A stretch of DNA of 64,000 nt from Ferruginibacter sp. (GCF_028288465.1 NZ_JAQBNR010000016.1:62001-126000), one strand, 5' to 3'; numbered from the stretch's first letter, positions 55,209 to 63,569 are shown. Notes: generated by a model from the letters alone, not told the origin. Numbers and translations are program-made.

Positions 55209-58200
55209 ATGAGAATCACGGAATTTTCGGTTAAAAATTACCAGTTTACCATCATCATTTTTGTATTGCTGCTGGCACTGGGTCTCGGATCATTACTACA
55301 CATGCCAAGAGGCGAAGATCCAACATTCACGCCACCCACATTTGTCGTTGTTTCGGTTTATCCGGGTACCAGTCCGAATGATATGGAGAAACTGGTGGCA
55401 GACCCTATTGAAGAAAAATTAAATGAACTGGATAATATTAAAAGAATCCGTTCTGATATCAATGATGGGGTTTGTGTTACCGAAGTGGAATTCATGTACA
55501 AAGAAAATCCGGATGAAAAATACAATGAAGTGGTAAGAGAAATGAACGCTCTGAGGTCATCGTTACCTGCGGATTTATTGTCAATAGATATTCAGAAAAT
55601 TACGGCATCTGATATCAATACTTATCAACTGGCTTTGGTGGGAGACAGTGCCACTTACCGGCAACTTTATGATGAAGCGGACCGGTTGAAAAAAAGCCTG
55701 GAAACAATCAGCGATATCAAGAAGGTTAAAATAAATGGCTATCCCCAGGAGCAGGTAAGGATTTCAATAGACCTGGAAAAGATGGCTCAGAACAAACTTT
55801 CCCTGAATGCTGTACTGGCCACCGTTCAAAGCGATGCTAAAAATATTCCGGGAGGAAGCGTTGATGCAGGAGGAAAAAAATTCAATATCAAAACCAGTGG
55901 CGATTATGCTTCATTGGATGAAATTAAAAATACGGTTGTATTGGCTACAGCCGACCGGATTGTTTATTTAAAAGATATTGCTGCGGTTGAAATGAAACAT
56001 GCGGATGAGACCTACATAGCCCGCTTCAACGGAAAAAAAGCGCTGTTTGTTTCAATCAGTGAAAAAGACAAAACGAATATCATTGCCATCAACAAACAGG
56101 TGGAGCAACTCTTGTCCGGTTTTACTGCTTCACTGCCAACTTCTGTAAAACTTGAAAGAGGTTTTGTGCAAGCTGAGGATGTGAGCAGGCGGCTGTCTCA
56201 TTTCTCAAAAGATTTTTTAATAGCGGTATTGCTCGTACTTATAACACTGATCCCTCTTGGTAGCCGGGCATCAATAATTGTAATGATCTCCATTCCGCTT
56301 TCAATAGCTATCGGATTATTTTTATTGGATAGTTTCGGCTATACCATTAACCAGTTGAGCATTGTAGGCTTAATTATTTCATTGGGCTTGCTCGTAGATG
56401 ACAGCATCGTAGTGGTGGAAAATATAGAGCGGTACTTACGCAATGGCTATTCAAGAATGGATGCTGCGATTAAGGGAACCAAACAAATTGCAATCGCAGT
56501 ACTGGGTTGCACGGCCATTTTAATTGTTGCATTTTTACCAATCGTTTTTCTTCCGGAAACTTCGGGCGACTTTATTCGTTGCCTGCCAATGGCTGTTATT
56601 TTTACTGTATTGGCTTCTCTTTTTGTTTCCATGACCATTGTCCCCTTTCTTGCAAGCAGGTTGCTCAAAAAAAATCACAACCCGGCAGGGAATATATTTA
56701 TGCAGGTTTTGCAAAAAATAATTGCAGGCTCTTATTCCAAACTGCTTGACAAGGCTTTGTCTAAACCTAAAACAACGCTTGGTATTGCCTTATTGCTTTT
56801 TGTTGGAAGCCTCTTTTTGTTTAAAGTTGTTGGATTCAGTTTATTCCCACGATCGGAAAAACCGATGTTTTTGGTTAATATAGAAACGCCGCTTGGTACC
56901 AGCATTTATAAAACGGATAGTCTTGCCCATGAGGTGGAACGTGTAATAGCAGCGCAACAAAAAGTAAAATCAGTTTCCAGCAATATAGGTAAAGGCAATC
57001 CCCGTATCTATTACAATATTGCTCAAAAAAATGAATCGCCTAATTATGCTCAACTGTTTGTGCGGTTAGAGGAAATGGATTTCCCGGAGATTGAACAATT
57101 GATTCAGCAATTAAGAAGCAGGTTCAGCAATGTGGCGGATGCCAAAATTGAAATAAAGCAATTTGAGCAGGGCCCGCCGATTGAAGCACCCATTGTGATC
57201 AGGATATTTGGTGAAGACCTGGACTCGTTAAAGCAAATGGCAAAACAAGTGGAAGGGATCATCAAATCTACCGAAGGAACACTTTATGTGAATAACCCTT
57301 TACAAACGTATAAAACAGATATTAAAGTAGATATCAACAAGGATAAAGCAGCCTTACTGGGCATTGCGCTGAAAGAAATAGACCGAACCATCCGGTTGGG
57401 TGTTTCAGGTATCAATATCGCCAACTATAAAGATCAAAAAGGAGATGATTATCCTATTTCGGTAAGTCTGAGCAGGGAGAAAAATCAAACATTGGATGTG
57501 TTCAATAAAATTTATGTACCATCTTATTCAGGTACCATGGTGCCCATCAATCAACTGGCCAATCTTAATTTTCAAACCTCTGTTCCTACAATCAAACACT
57601 ACAATAAAAAAAGGTACATCATTATTTCAAGTTCAGTAGCCCAGGGATTCAACACCGAAGCCGTTACTAATAAAGTGGTGGAATCACTTGAGCAACTTCG
57701 TATGCCTGAGGGCTTTAGTTATATGGTTGCGGGCGAAGTAGAAAGCAAGGCCCATAGTTTTGGCGGCCTTGGAAAAATTATACTCATTACCGTATTTGGC
57801 TTCCTGGCAATTTTATTATTGGAGTTTAAAACTTTCAAAAGTACCCTGATCGTGCTTTCTGTTATACCGCTTGGAATCATCGGAGCTGTAATAGCATTAT
57901 TAATTTCCGGCAACACCCTTTCATTTATTGCGGTCATCGGCATCATTGCACTCGCAGGTATTGAGGTAAAAAATTCAATCCTGTTAGTAGATTATACCAA
58001 CCATCTCCGCCGTGAAGGAAAGACATTGGATGAAGCCATTCATGAAGCAGGTGAAACACGCTTTTTACCGATCATTCTAACCACTATGACAGCCATCGGC
58101 GGCTTAATTCCACTTATACTGGAGCACTCTCCCTTATATTCTCCGCTTGCATGGGTATTGGTTGGTGGCCTGATTAGTTCATTAATTCTTTCAAGGGTTG

Positions 58201-58241
58201 TAACGCCTGTTCTATACAAATTACTGGCACCAAAAATTTAA
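55209..58241 (+). CDS. RND-superfamily efflux permease (HAE-like)
   Basis: 1010 residues, normal length for RND pumps with 12 transmembrane segments. The N-terminal transmembrane region (YQFTIIIFVLLLALGLGSLL) and GLLVDDSIVVVENIER are canonical; the paired Asp in that motif are the proton-relay residues. The Val-Asp-Asp-Ser form places it nearer to multidrug (HAE) than metal (CzcA) pumps, so the HMA protein downstream hints at but does not prove metal export. It carries all porter and docking segments without gaps. Confidence 0.95.
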   Translation: MRITEFSVKNYQFTIIIFVLLLALGLGSLLHMPRGEDPTFTPPTFVVVSVYPGTSPNDMEKLVADPIEEKLNELDNIKRIRSDINDGVCVTEVEFMYKENPDEKYNEVVREMNALRSSLPADLLSIDIQKITASDINTYQLALVGDSATYRQLYDEADRLKKSLETISDIKKVKINGYPQEQVRISIDLEKMAQNKLSLNAVLATVQSDAKNIPGGSVDAGGKKFNIKTSGDYASLDEIKNTVVLATADRIVYLKDIAAVEMKHADETYIARFNGKKALFVSISEKDKTNIIAINKQVEQLLSGFTASLPTSVKLERGFVQAEDVSRRLSHFSKDFLIAVLLVLITLIPLGSRASIIVMISIPLSIAIGLFLLDSFGYTINQLSIVGLIISLGLLVDDSIVVVENIERYLRNGYSRMDAAIKGTKQIAIAVLGCTAILIVAFLPIVFLPETSGDFIRCLPMAVIFTVLASLFVSMTIVPFLASRLLKKNHNPAGNIFMQVLQKIIAGSYSKLLDKALSKPKTTLGIALLLFVGSLFLFKVVGFSLFPRSEKPMFLVNIETPLGTSIYKTDSLAHEVERVIAAQQKVKSVSSNIGKGNPRIYYNIAQKNESPNYAQLFVRLEEMDFPEIEQLIQQLRSRFSNVADAKIEIKQFEQGPPIEAPIVIRIFGEDLDSLKQMAKQVEGIIKSTEGTLYVNNPLQTYKTDIKVDINKDKAALLGIALKEIDRTIRLGVSGINIANYKDQKGDDYPISVSLSREKNQTLDVFNKIYVPSYSGTMVPINQLANLNFQTSVPTIKHYNKKRYIIISSSVAQGFNTEAVTNKVVESLEQLRMPEGFSYMVAGEVESKAHSFGGLGKIILITVFGFLAILLLEFKTFKSTLIVLSVIPLGIIGAVIALLISGNTLSFIAVIGIIALAGIEVKNSILLVDYTNHLRREGKTLDEAIHEAGETRFLPIILTTMTAIGGLIPLILEHSPLYSPLAWVLVGGLISSLILSRVVTPVLYKLLAPKI

Positions 58242-58267
58242 AACTTAAAATTAAAAAACTTATAAAG

Positions 58268-58750
58268 ATGAAAAAGATTATTCTTTTTATTGCCATCGCT
58301 GCATCATTCACGGCAAGGGCACAGGTTAGGACTGTTTCTTTACAGGCAAGTGGTTTAACATGCAGCATGTGCAGTAATGCAATTAACAAAGCATTGAAGA
58401 AACTCGATTTTGTTCAAAAGGTAGATGCAGAAATTAAGACATCCACTTTTGAAATTTCATTTAAACCAAACAGTGTTATCAATTTTGACATGCTAAGAAA
58501 AAGCGTTGAAAGCGCAGGCTTTACTGTTTGCGCTTTTGTTGCCAATATTCATTTTGACAATGTCCGGGTGAAGGACCGGCAACCTGTCATATTTCAGGAT
58601 AAAACATTTCTTTTTGTAAATACCGGGGAGCATATTTTAAACGGTGACAAACAAGTCAAAATACTGGACAAGGGCTTTGTGTCACCAAAGGAATATAAAA
58701 TGAATTCTTTTATAGCTTCACCTCCTGAAACCTTTCATGTCAGTCTGTAG
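58268..58750 (+). CDS. Secreted HMA-domain metal-binding protein
   Basis: 160 residues. A signal peptide ends near ARAQ. SLQASGLTCSMCSNAINKAL (Cys32 and Cys35) is the HMA metal motif, followed by the ferredoxin-like beta-alpha fold to about residue 90. The remaining 70 residues are a beta-rich extension (NIHFDNVRVKDRQPVIFQD) not found in plain HMA proteins. It lies in the RND operon, so a periplasmic metal (copper?) donor or sensor for the pump is a reasonable guess. Confidence 0.88.
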   Translation: MKKIILFIAIAASFTARAQVRTVSLQASGLTCSMCSNAINKALKKLDFVQKVDAEIKTSTFEISFKPNSVINFDMLRKSVESAGFTVCAFVANIHFDNVRVKDRQPVIFQDKTFLFVNTGEHILNGDKQVKILDKGFVSPKEYKMNSFIASPPETFHVSL

Positions 58751-58789
58751 CCATCAGATTTGTTAATATCATCCATAAAAATTTAAACA

Positions 58790-59599
58790 ATGACGAAGTT
58801 ACTTTTATTGGGAATGCTTTTTCTTTCCCTGTCCTGTCATGCCCAGGAATTGTTTTCAATGACGGAACCGGCCAGTAATATGGCTGCCGGAAGTATTGGT
58901 TTCAGGATTGATAATTCTATTATGGATGAGACCAACTCTTCAAAAATAAACTATCACCTCATTCCCGAAATACGGATCGGTGTATTAAAGAAACTGATGA
59001 TTAACGCCAACGCCTTTTTCAGTAACCGGACCAAACAACTTAAAAGAGAAGGAGGCAGTATTTATGCCAAGTACCGGTTCCTTAGTAATGATGCAGTACA
59101 AAAGCATTTCCGTGTGGCTGCTTTTGGAACAATGAGTTTTAATAACAGTGATATTCACCAGCAAGAAATCAATATGTACGGCCATAACACCGGTTTTGAA
59201 GCAGGCATGGTAGTTACTCAATTATTACATAAGGTTGCTTTATCCTCTTCCATATCACTGGCAAAAGCGGTGGACAACGGCAACAACAACAAATATGTAT
59301 ATGGCACAAAAAATAACAAGGCAATCAACTACAGTTTATCAATTGGAAAATTAATGTTACCGAAGGAATACAGTAATTACCATCAGACAAATATAAACCT
59401 GATGGTAGAAACCTTAAGCCAGGTTAATACCGGATCAGGAAAATATTACCTGGATATTGCGCCTTCCATTCAATTGATATTTAACAGCGAAAGCAGGATA
59501 GATATAGGCTATAGAAAACAAGTAAGCAGCAGTTTATTAAGAACCGCACCAAATGGATTTTTTATCCGGCTGGAGCATAACTTTTTTAATGCTTTTTAA
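58790..59599 (+). CDS. Outer-membrane barrel-like protein, end of RND operon
   Basis: 269 residues with a signal peptide to about residue 18 (CHAQ). Alternating strands (GSIGFRIDNSIM; PEIRIGVLKKLMINANAFF; INLMVETLSQVN; GFFIRLEHNFF), ending in Phe, suit an outer-membrane barrel. It is the sixth gene of the peptide A/TolC/MFP/RND/HMA operon. In Bacteroidota such barrels often accompany HMA proteins in metal operons; the function is unproven. Confidence 0.75.
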   Translation: MTKLLLLGMLFLSLSCHAQELFSMTEPASNMAAGSIGFRIDNSIMDETNSSKINYHLIPEIRIGVLKKLMINANAFFSNRTKQLKREGGSIYAKYRFLSNDAVQKHFRVAAFGTMSFNNSDIHQQEINMYGHNTGFEAGMVVTQLLHKVALSSSISLAKAVDNGNNNKYVYGTKNNKAINYSLSIGKLMLPKEYSNYHQTNINLMVETLSQVNTGSGKYYLDIAPSIQLIFNSESRIDIGYRKQVSSSLLRTAPNGFFIRLEHNFFNAF

Positions 59600-59674
59600 A
59601 ATCAGCGTTTTACAATCCCTTCTTTCTATAACTAATCTAAAAGCATCTCTTCGGTAAAAGTAGTAAAAATGGAT

Positions 59675-59731
59675 TGTCCGTTTTTGACATCATGCTGTCC
59701 TTTAAGGCGCTGAAAGCCACAATACCTTTAC
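59675..59731 (+). promoter_or_regulatory. Conserved LytTR-type promoter, copy 3
   Basis: TGTCCGTTTTTGACATCA (59675), second TGTCC at 59696, and TACCTTTAC at 59723 (48 bp from the first TGTC). The ATG of peptide B is 39 bp from the -7 box, identical to copy 2. Confidence 0.8.
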
Positions 59732-59761
59732 ATCATCAAATAGCAGGGAAATAAAAACAAC

Positions 59762-59956
59762 ATGAAAAAAATCTTATTTGGATTACAGGCTGTCGGCTCC
59801 GTTGCTTTATTTCTGAAATGTGTATCACTTGAAATAAAGCCGGGCACTGGGAGATTGCCTGGAAATATTGCGGTGCAAATTTCAAAACCCAATTCACATA
59901 CCAACGGCAATCTTGGAGTGTTCAATCATATAAATCAAATAAAACAAAATAAATAA
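59762..59956 (+). CDS. Small secreted peptide B (paralogue of peptide A)
   Basis: 64 residues. MKKILFGLQAVGSVALFLKC is a signal-like helix, the remainder polar (LEIKPGTGRLPGN; NSHTNGNLGVFNHI). It shares with peptide A the positions Phe6, Gln9, Gly12, Ala15, Phe17, Cys20, Glu24, Gly28, Pro33 and Asn35. It ends one base before the next gene, and both begin under the same kind of promoter. No database family is known to me. Confidence 0.75.
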   Translation: MKKILFGLQAVGSVALFLKCVSLEIKPGTGRLPGNIAVQISKPNSHTNGNLGVFNHINQIKQNK

Positions 59957-59957
59957 C

Positions 59958-60314
59958 ATGAAAAAGATATTAGTAATCGCGATAGTCTTATTGTATTCCC
60001 AGGCTTCAAATGCCCAGCGGGACACATCTACGATTGAACAATATTGCCAGCTAATCGCTACTCAAAGACTATTGAGCAACAAAGTAACCATTGATATTGA
60101 CTTTGGTGAAGAGAAAAGTTTTTGGCGGGATACAAGGCTTAAAACTTATGGTGGAAAAATTAAAAAATTTAATACCATTATTGATGCCATGAATTATATG
60201 AGTAGAGACGGTTGGGTATTCATTAACGCCTATCCTGTTCGCATTGGTGAAAGTGAGCGGTATCATTTTGCTTTTAAAAAGCAATTCGCAAAATCTGAAA
60301 TTCAGGACTACTAA
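59958..60314 (+). CDS. Secreted protein, DUF4177-like
   Basis: 118 residues with a signal peptide (to about residue 19). The domain EQYCQLIATQRLLSNKVTID and the end MNYMSRDGWVFINAYPV resemble DUF4177-type small domains (a strand-helix-GW pattern). It starts one base after peptide B, so it shares its transcript. Function unknown. Confidence 0.7.
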   Translation: MKKILVIAIVLLYSQASNAQRDTSTIEQYCQLIATQRLLSNKVTIDIDFGEEKSFWRDTRLKTYGGKIKKFNTIIDAMNYMSRDGWVFINAYPVRIGESERYHFAFKKQFAKSEIQDY

Positions 60315-60349
60315 TTCAATACTTAGTCAGTAGAATGGCTGTCATTTTT

Positions 60350-60409
60350 TGCCGTCTGTTTTTGACGGCAGATTCTCCGAAAAAATATTAATTACAAGGC
60401 ATTTTTTTG
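60350..60409 (+). promoter_or_regulatory. Variant of the conserved promoter (copy 4)
   Basis: GTCTGTTTTTGAC at the centre of a 7-bp perfect palindrome (TGCCGTC, 60350-60356; GACGGCA, 60364-60370) matches the GTCnGTTTTTGAC core of the other copies. The second TGTC is missing, and the -7 position (60402-60409) holds TTTTTTTG, not a good box. It is 22 bp before the ATG of the DJ-1-like gene. It may be a weaker version or a terminator hairpin without T tract. Confidence 0.4.
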
Positions 60410-60430
60410 CCATCAAAAACTATCATCATC

Positions 60431-61612
60431 ATGAAAATATTTAAAACTTCAGCTTTAGCAGTAAGCTTATTATTGTTAGCAGCAATATGCTTAAATGCTT
60501 GCGGACCTGTTCGCAATCTTACACATCCGCCAGCCCCCTGGCAGGGTGAACGTAATTTTGAGATCAAAAAGCTGGTTCATGATACGACAAAAAAAAATGT
60601 CTTCATCATAGCAGACTCCAGATTGACCGTACTGTTTGATATGTTGGCTCCATTCTATTTATTCAATGCAACTGAAAAAGCCAATGTGTATATCATTACA
60701 AAAGACAAAACGCCCATTTTAATAAAGCGGGACCTGTTTGTAGCACCACAATTAACTTTTGACGAAGCCGATGCTATGCAACTGCAGGCTGATGTTATTG
60801 TAATTCCGGCCTTATCAACAAGAGATGAGCAGCAGGATCCGGTAATCATCCATTGGATAAAAACCCATTTTACACCAACCACTAAAATGCTGGCCGTATG
60901 TGATGGCGCATCTACTGCAGCTGCCACCGGGCTCTACGATGGCAAACCATTAACCTGTCATGCATCTGACTTTACCGGTTTGAAAAAACACTTCAGTAAA
61001 CCGGATTGGATAAAAGATGTTGCGGTTGCAAATAGCGGCAATCTTTACAGTACCGCGGGTGTATCCAATGCTGTGGAAGGCAGCCTTACGGTTATCAATG
61101 AATTGTTTGGCAGGGAAACAATGCAAACCGTTTTGACAAGTATCTCTTACCCCGGCAATGCAATAAAAACAGCACATACAAGTGTGGCACTCGGTGGCAG
61201 CAATATATTTACTGTGGTTAAAAAAGTTATGTTTAGAAAGAACAGGAACATAGGTATGCTGCTCGACAATGGAATGAATGAATTTGAAATGGCAAGCATC
61301 ATAGAGACCTATGGCCGCACTTTCCCGGCATCGTTTACCACTTTCAATTTAAACGACTCTACTATCCATACAAAATATGGACTGACATTGATAAATACAG
61401 GTAAAGCCCGGTTAAAAGGATTGGATGAAGTGCACTTATTGAAATCCTCCTCATTTCCAAAAGTTGGCGGATCGATTTTTAACAATGCTAAAATAATCTG
61501 TTACGATACAGTCCAATCCCAATACCCGATTGATATTTGTTTGAAAAGAATCAATGAGCAATATGGAACCCGGTTCGGCGAATTTGTAAAAATATCGCTG
61601 GATTACAACTAA
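60431..61612 (+). CDS. Lipoprotein with two DJ-1/PfpI-like domains
   Basis: 393 residues from ATG 60431. The signal peptide ends in AAICLNAC (lipobox). The first DJ-1/PfpI domain (about 50-240) has the nucleophile elbow MLAVCDGASTAAATG with the conserved Cys. The second (about 255-390) starts NIGMLLDNGMNEFEM and lacks a clear nucleophile. Members with two such domains are related to AraC-type GATase1 proteins but here there is no HTH. A role in envelope stress or carbonyl damage is inferred from the fold and context. Confidence 0.85.
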   Translation: MKIFKTSALAVSLLLLAAICLNACGPVRNLTHPPAPWQGERNFEIKKLVHDTTKKNVFIIADSRLTVLFDMLAPFYLFNATEKANVYIITKDKTPILIKRDLFVAPQLTFDEADAMQLQADVIVIPALSTRDEQQDPVIIHWIKTHFTPTTKMLAVCDGASTAAATGLYDGKPLTCHASDFTGLKKHFSKPDWIKDVAVANSGNLYSTAGVSNAVEGSLTVINELFGRETMQTVLTSISYPGNAIKTAHTSVALGGSNIFTVVKKVMFRKNRNIGMLLDNGMNEFEMASIIETYGRTFPASFTTFNLNDSTIHTKYGLTLINTGKARLKGLDEVHLLKSSSFPKVGGSIFNNAKIICYDTVQSQYPIDICLKRINEQYGTRFGEFVKISLDYN

Positions 61613-61679
61613 TAAGTTAACGCAAAAATAAAATCAATAAAAAGAATATAATCACTAACGATAAACTTAAATAAAGGTT

Positions 61680-62105
61680 ATGAAAAAACTACACACAGTT
61701 ATCTTTTTGACTTTACTGTCACTATTTTCACAGGCATTTATGGAGATGAAAAATATTTCTCCCAATGAAATTATCGGGATATACTGGTCGCCTAAAAAAG
61801 ATGCAAAAATTGAAATTTATATAAAGGGGCAGCAATACTTTGGGAAATTTATATGGCTGGCAACACCCAAAAAGGACACTAAAAACCCGGCAAAAGAATT
61901 ACAAAGCAGGGATGTGCTGGGATTGGAATTGTTAACTAAGTTTTCTTACAATAACGGGGTATACAGTGGCGGTGAAATATATGATCCGGAAACTGGTAAA
62001 ACGTACTCCTGCAAAATGAACCTGGAAGGCGATAAACTTAAAGTAAGAGGATATGTTGGCATTTCTCTGTTTGGCCGCACTGAATATTTTGAAAGAATAA
62101 AATAA
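61680..62105 (+). CDS. DUF2147-domain protein
   Basis: 141 residues with a signal peptide. NEIIGIYWSPKKDAKIEIY and YNNGVYSGGEIYDPETGKTY are the hallmark blocks of DUF2147, and KLKVRGYVGISLFGRTEYF the closing strand, typical of family members. Function unknown, likely a periplasmic beta barrel-like fold. Lies 67 bp after the DJ-1-like gene. Confidence 0.92.
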   Translation: MKKLHTVIFLTLLSLFSQAFMEMKNISPNEIIGIYWSPKKDAKIEIYIKGQQYFGKFIWLATPKKDTKNPAKELQSRDVLGLELLTKFSYNNGVYSGGEIYDPETGKTYSCKMNLEGDKLKVRGYVGISLFGRTEYFERIK

Positions 62106-62133
62106 AAACATTGACATATTAAACGACAAAACA

Positions 62134-62535
62134 ATGGCTGCAACAATCATCGGAATTTCTTCGGGGCTTTTAATAATATTATTGATTGGTCTTTTAAAAC
62201 AACTGGATAAAAAGATAATTTATGGCATGGCACTTGCAGGAATTGGATTTCTCTACGTTGGCTTTGCCTGGACGAATTTGCAGGCACTCGTTGTAAATTG
62301 TGCGCAGGCAATCCTGTTCTTGTTCCTGGCCTATTATGGAATTAAAAAGAGCCTCAACTTTTTGGCTGCAGGGTATTTCCTGCATGGCTGCTGGGATATT
62401 GCATACCACTATTTTCAGGACCCCGGATTAATTCCCCCGCACTACGATTTATTTTGTTCCTCGCTCGACTTTACCATTGCTGTATACCTTTTGATTCTTA
62501 ACAAGCGAAACTTGAAAATGAAGGCACATAATTAA
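62134..62535 (+). CDS. DUF6010 membrane protein
   Basis: 133 residues with four transmembrane segments. AAGYFLHGCWDIAYHYFQD (HGxWD with nearby His) is the family motif. No known activity. It begins 28 bp after the DUF2147 gene, and 12 bp before the AraC gene, so the four form one transcript. Confidence 0.85.
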   Translation: MAATIIGISSGLLIILLIGLLKQLDKKIIYGMALAGIGFLYVGFAWTNLQALVVNCAQAILFLFLAYYGIKKSLNFLAAGYFLHGCWDIAYHYFQDPGLIPPHYDLFCSSLDFTIAVYLLILNKRNLKMKAHN

Positions 62536-62547
62536 AATAGCATCGTT

Positions 62548-63123
62548 ATGACTTCAACAACATTACTTATTAAAAACATGGTATGTCATCGCTGCATACT
62601 TGCGGTGGAGGACATTTTAAAAAAGGAATCAATCCCCTTTCAAAATGTAAATTTTGGTGAGATCAATTTGGTGGAAAACCTATCGCCGGACCAACAGGAG
62701 CGGCTGGTAAATAAGCTGGATAAAATTGGCTTTGAACTGATTGACAATTATACCGGCGGACTCATTGAAAAAATTAAGCAGGTTGTAATTAAACGGGCCC
62801 GGAATGAAGTTGACGAAAGGGAAAGTAAAATAAAACTGTCACATTATCTTACCGGAAAAGTGAGTCATGAATACACTTACCTGAGCAGTTTATTTTCTTC
62901 TGTTGAAGGAAGAACTATTGAAAATTATTTTATTGAACAGCGGATTGAAAAAGCCAAAGAGCTATTAATTTACGGGCAACTGACTTTATCGCAAATTGCC
63001 TTTGATCTTGAGTACAGCAGTACGGCACATCTCTCCTCCCAATTTAAAAAAATAACCGGGCTAACGCCTACTTACTTTAAAGAGATTGGTATTGCAAAGC
63101 GTAAATCGCTGGATAAAATTTAA
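62548..63123 (+). CDS. AraC regulator with HMA-like N-terminal domain
   Basis: 191 residues. The N-terminus TLLIKNMVCHRCILAVEDIL has a CxxC at Cys13 and Cys16 and the ferredoxin-like pattern of an HMA metal-binding domain (ending GFELIDN). A linker and the AraC double HTH follow (TIENYFIEQRIEKAKELLI; LSQIAFDLEYSSTAHLSSQF). This type of fusion is common in Bacteroidota next to metal transport genes. It probably reads a soft metal such as copper and regulates the metallothionein-like gene 98 bp downstream. Confidence 0.9.
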   Translation: MTSTTLLIKNMVCHRCILAVEDILKKESIPFQNVNFGEINLVENLSPDQQERLVNKLDKIGFELIDNYTGGLIEKIKQVVIKRARNEVDERESKIKLSHYLTGKVSHEYTYLSSLFSSVEGRTIENYFIEQRIEKAKELLIYGQLTLSQIAFDLEYSSTAHLSSQFKKITGLTPTYFKEIGIAKRKSLDKI

Positions 63124-63182
63124 ACCCAAAATTGTACAACGTTTACCCAAAGTAATGTAACAACCACCCCTCTTTCTCCAAC

Positions 63183-63190
63183 TACTTTTG
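63183..63190 (+). promoter_or_regulatory. Perfect -7 promoter box of the Cys-rich peptide
   Basis: TACTTTTG matches TAnnTTTG exactly, 39 bp before the ATG at 63222, the same distance as for peptides A and B. GTACAAC and GTAACAAC about 40 bp further upstream form a loose direct repeat and could be the AraC site. The 21-bp TGTC repeat is absent. Confidence 0.65.
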
Positions 63191-63221
63191 TGATATCAAA
63201 TAAAAATTAAAAAATAAAAAC

Positions 63222-63338
63222 ATGAAATCAACGACAACAAAAAACCAGGGCGCACAAAATGTAAAATGCAGTAACCCAAACTGCGACTGTCTTAACTGCA
63301 ACTGCGGTGCTGACTGTACTTGTGCAAATTGTAAGTAA
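63222..63338 (+). CDS. Metallothionein-like cysteine-rich peptide
   Basis: 38 residues, 8 cysteines (positions 16, 21, 23, 26, 28, 32, 34, 37), all in the last 23 residues: CSNPNCDCLNCNCGADC then TCANC. The Cys-x-Cys and Cys-x2-Cys spacing and the absence of aromatic residues are those of a metallothionein-like binder, presumably for copper, zinc or cadmium. The N-terminus (MKSTTTKNQGAQN) is polar and there is no signal, so it is cytoplasmic. It has its own promoter box and terminator. Too short for ordinary gene callers. Confidence 0.85.
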   Translation: MKSTTTKNQGAQNVKCSNPNCDCLNCNCGADCTCANCK

Positions 63339-63362
63339 GTTAATCCTGTTGAAGCAACCTCC

Positions 63363-63391
63363 AGCCGTTCCTTATAGGGGCGGCTTTTTTT
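63363..63391 (+). terminator. Intrinsic terminator of the Cys-rich peptide gene
   Basis: AGCCGTTCC and GGGGCGGCT pair over nine bases (with two T-G pairs) around a TTATA loop, followed by seven T residues. It is 25 bp after the stop. Confidence 0.85.
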
Positions 63392-63392
63392 A

Positions 63393-63449
63393 TGTCTGTT
63401 TATGACAGAAGTTTGTCTTCCCGGATTATCCCATTACGGATAACTTTAT
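63393..63449 (+). promoter_or_regulatory. Conserved LytTR-type promoter, copy 5
   Basis: TGTCTGTTTATGACA (63393), second TGTC at 63414 (21 bp later) and TAACTTTATG at 63441, exactly 48 bp from the first TGTC. It lies right after the terminator of the Cys-rich gene. The nearest ATG (63491) is 50 bp from the -7 box and opens only a 16-codon frame. Confidence 0.65.
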
Positions 63450-63569
63450 GTTCAGAGCACCTGTAAAAATCAAAATAAGTTCAGACATAAATGGCTCACC
63501 AAATAAATACTTATACCACGATAGATGAATGGTCAAAGTAAGGCAGCTGCAAAATGCATATAATTTAGC

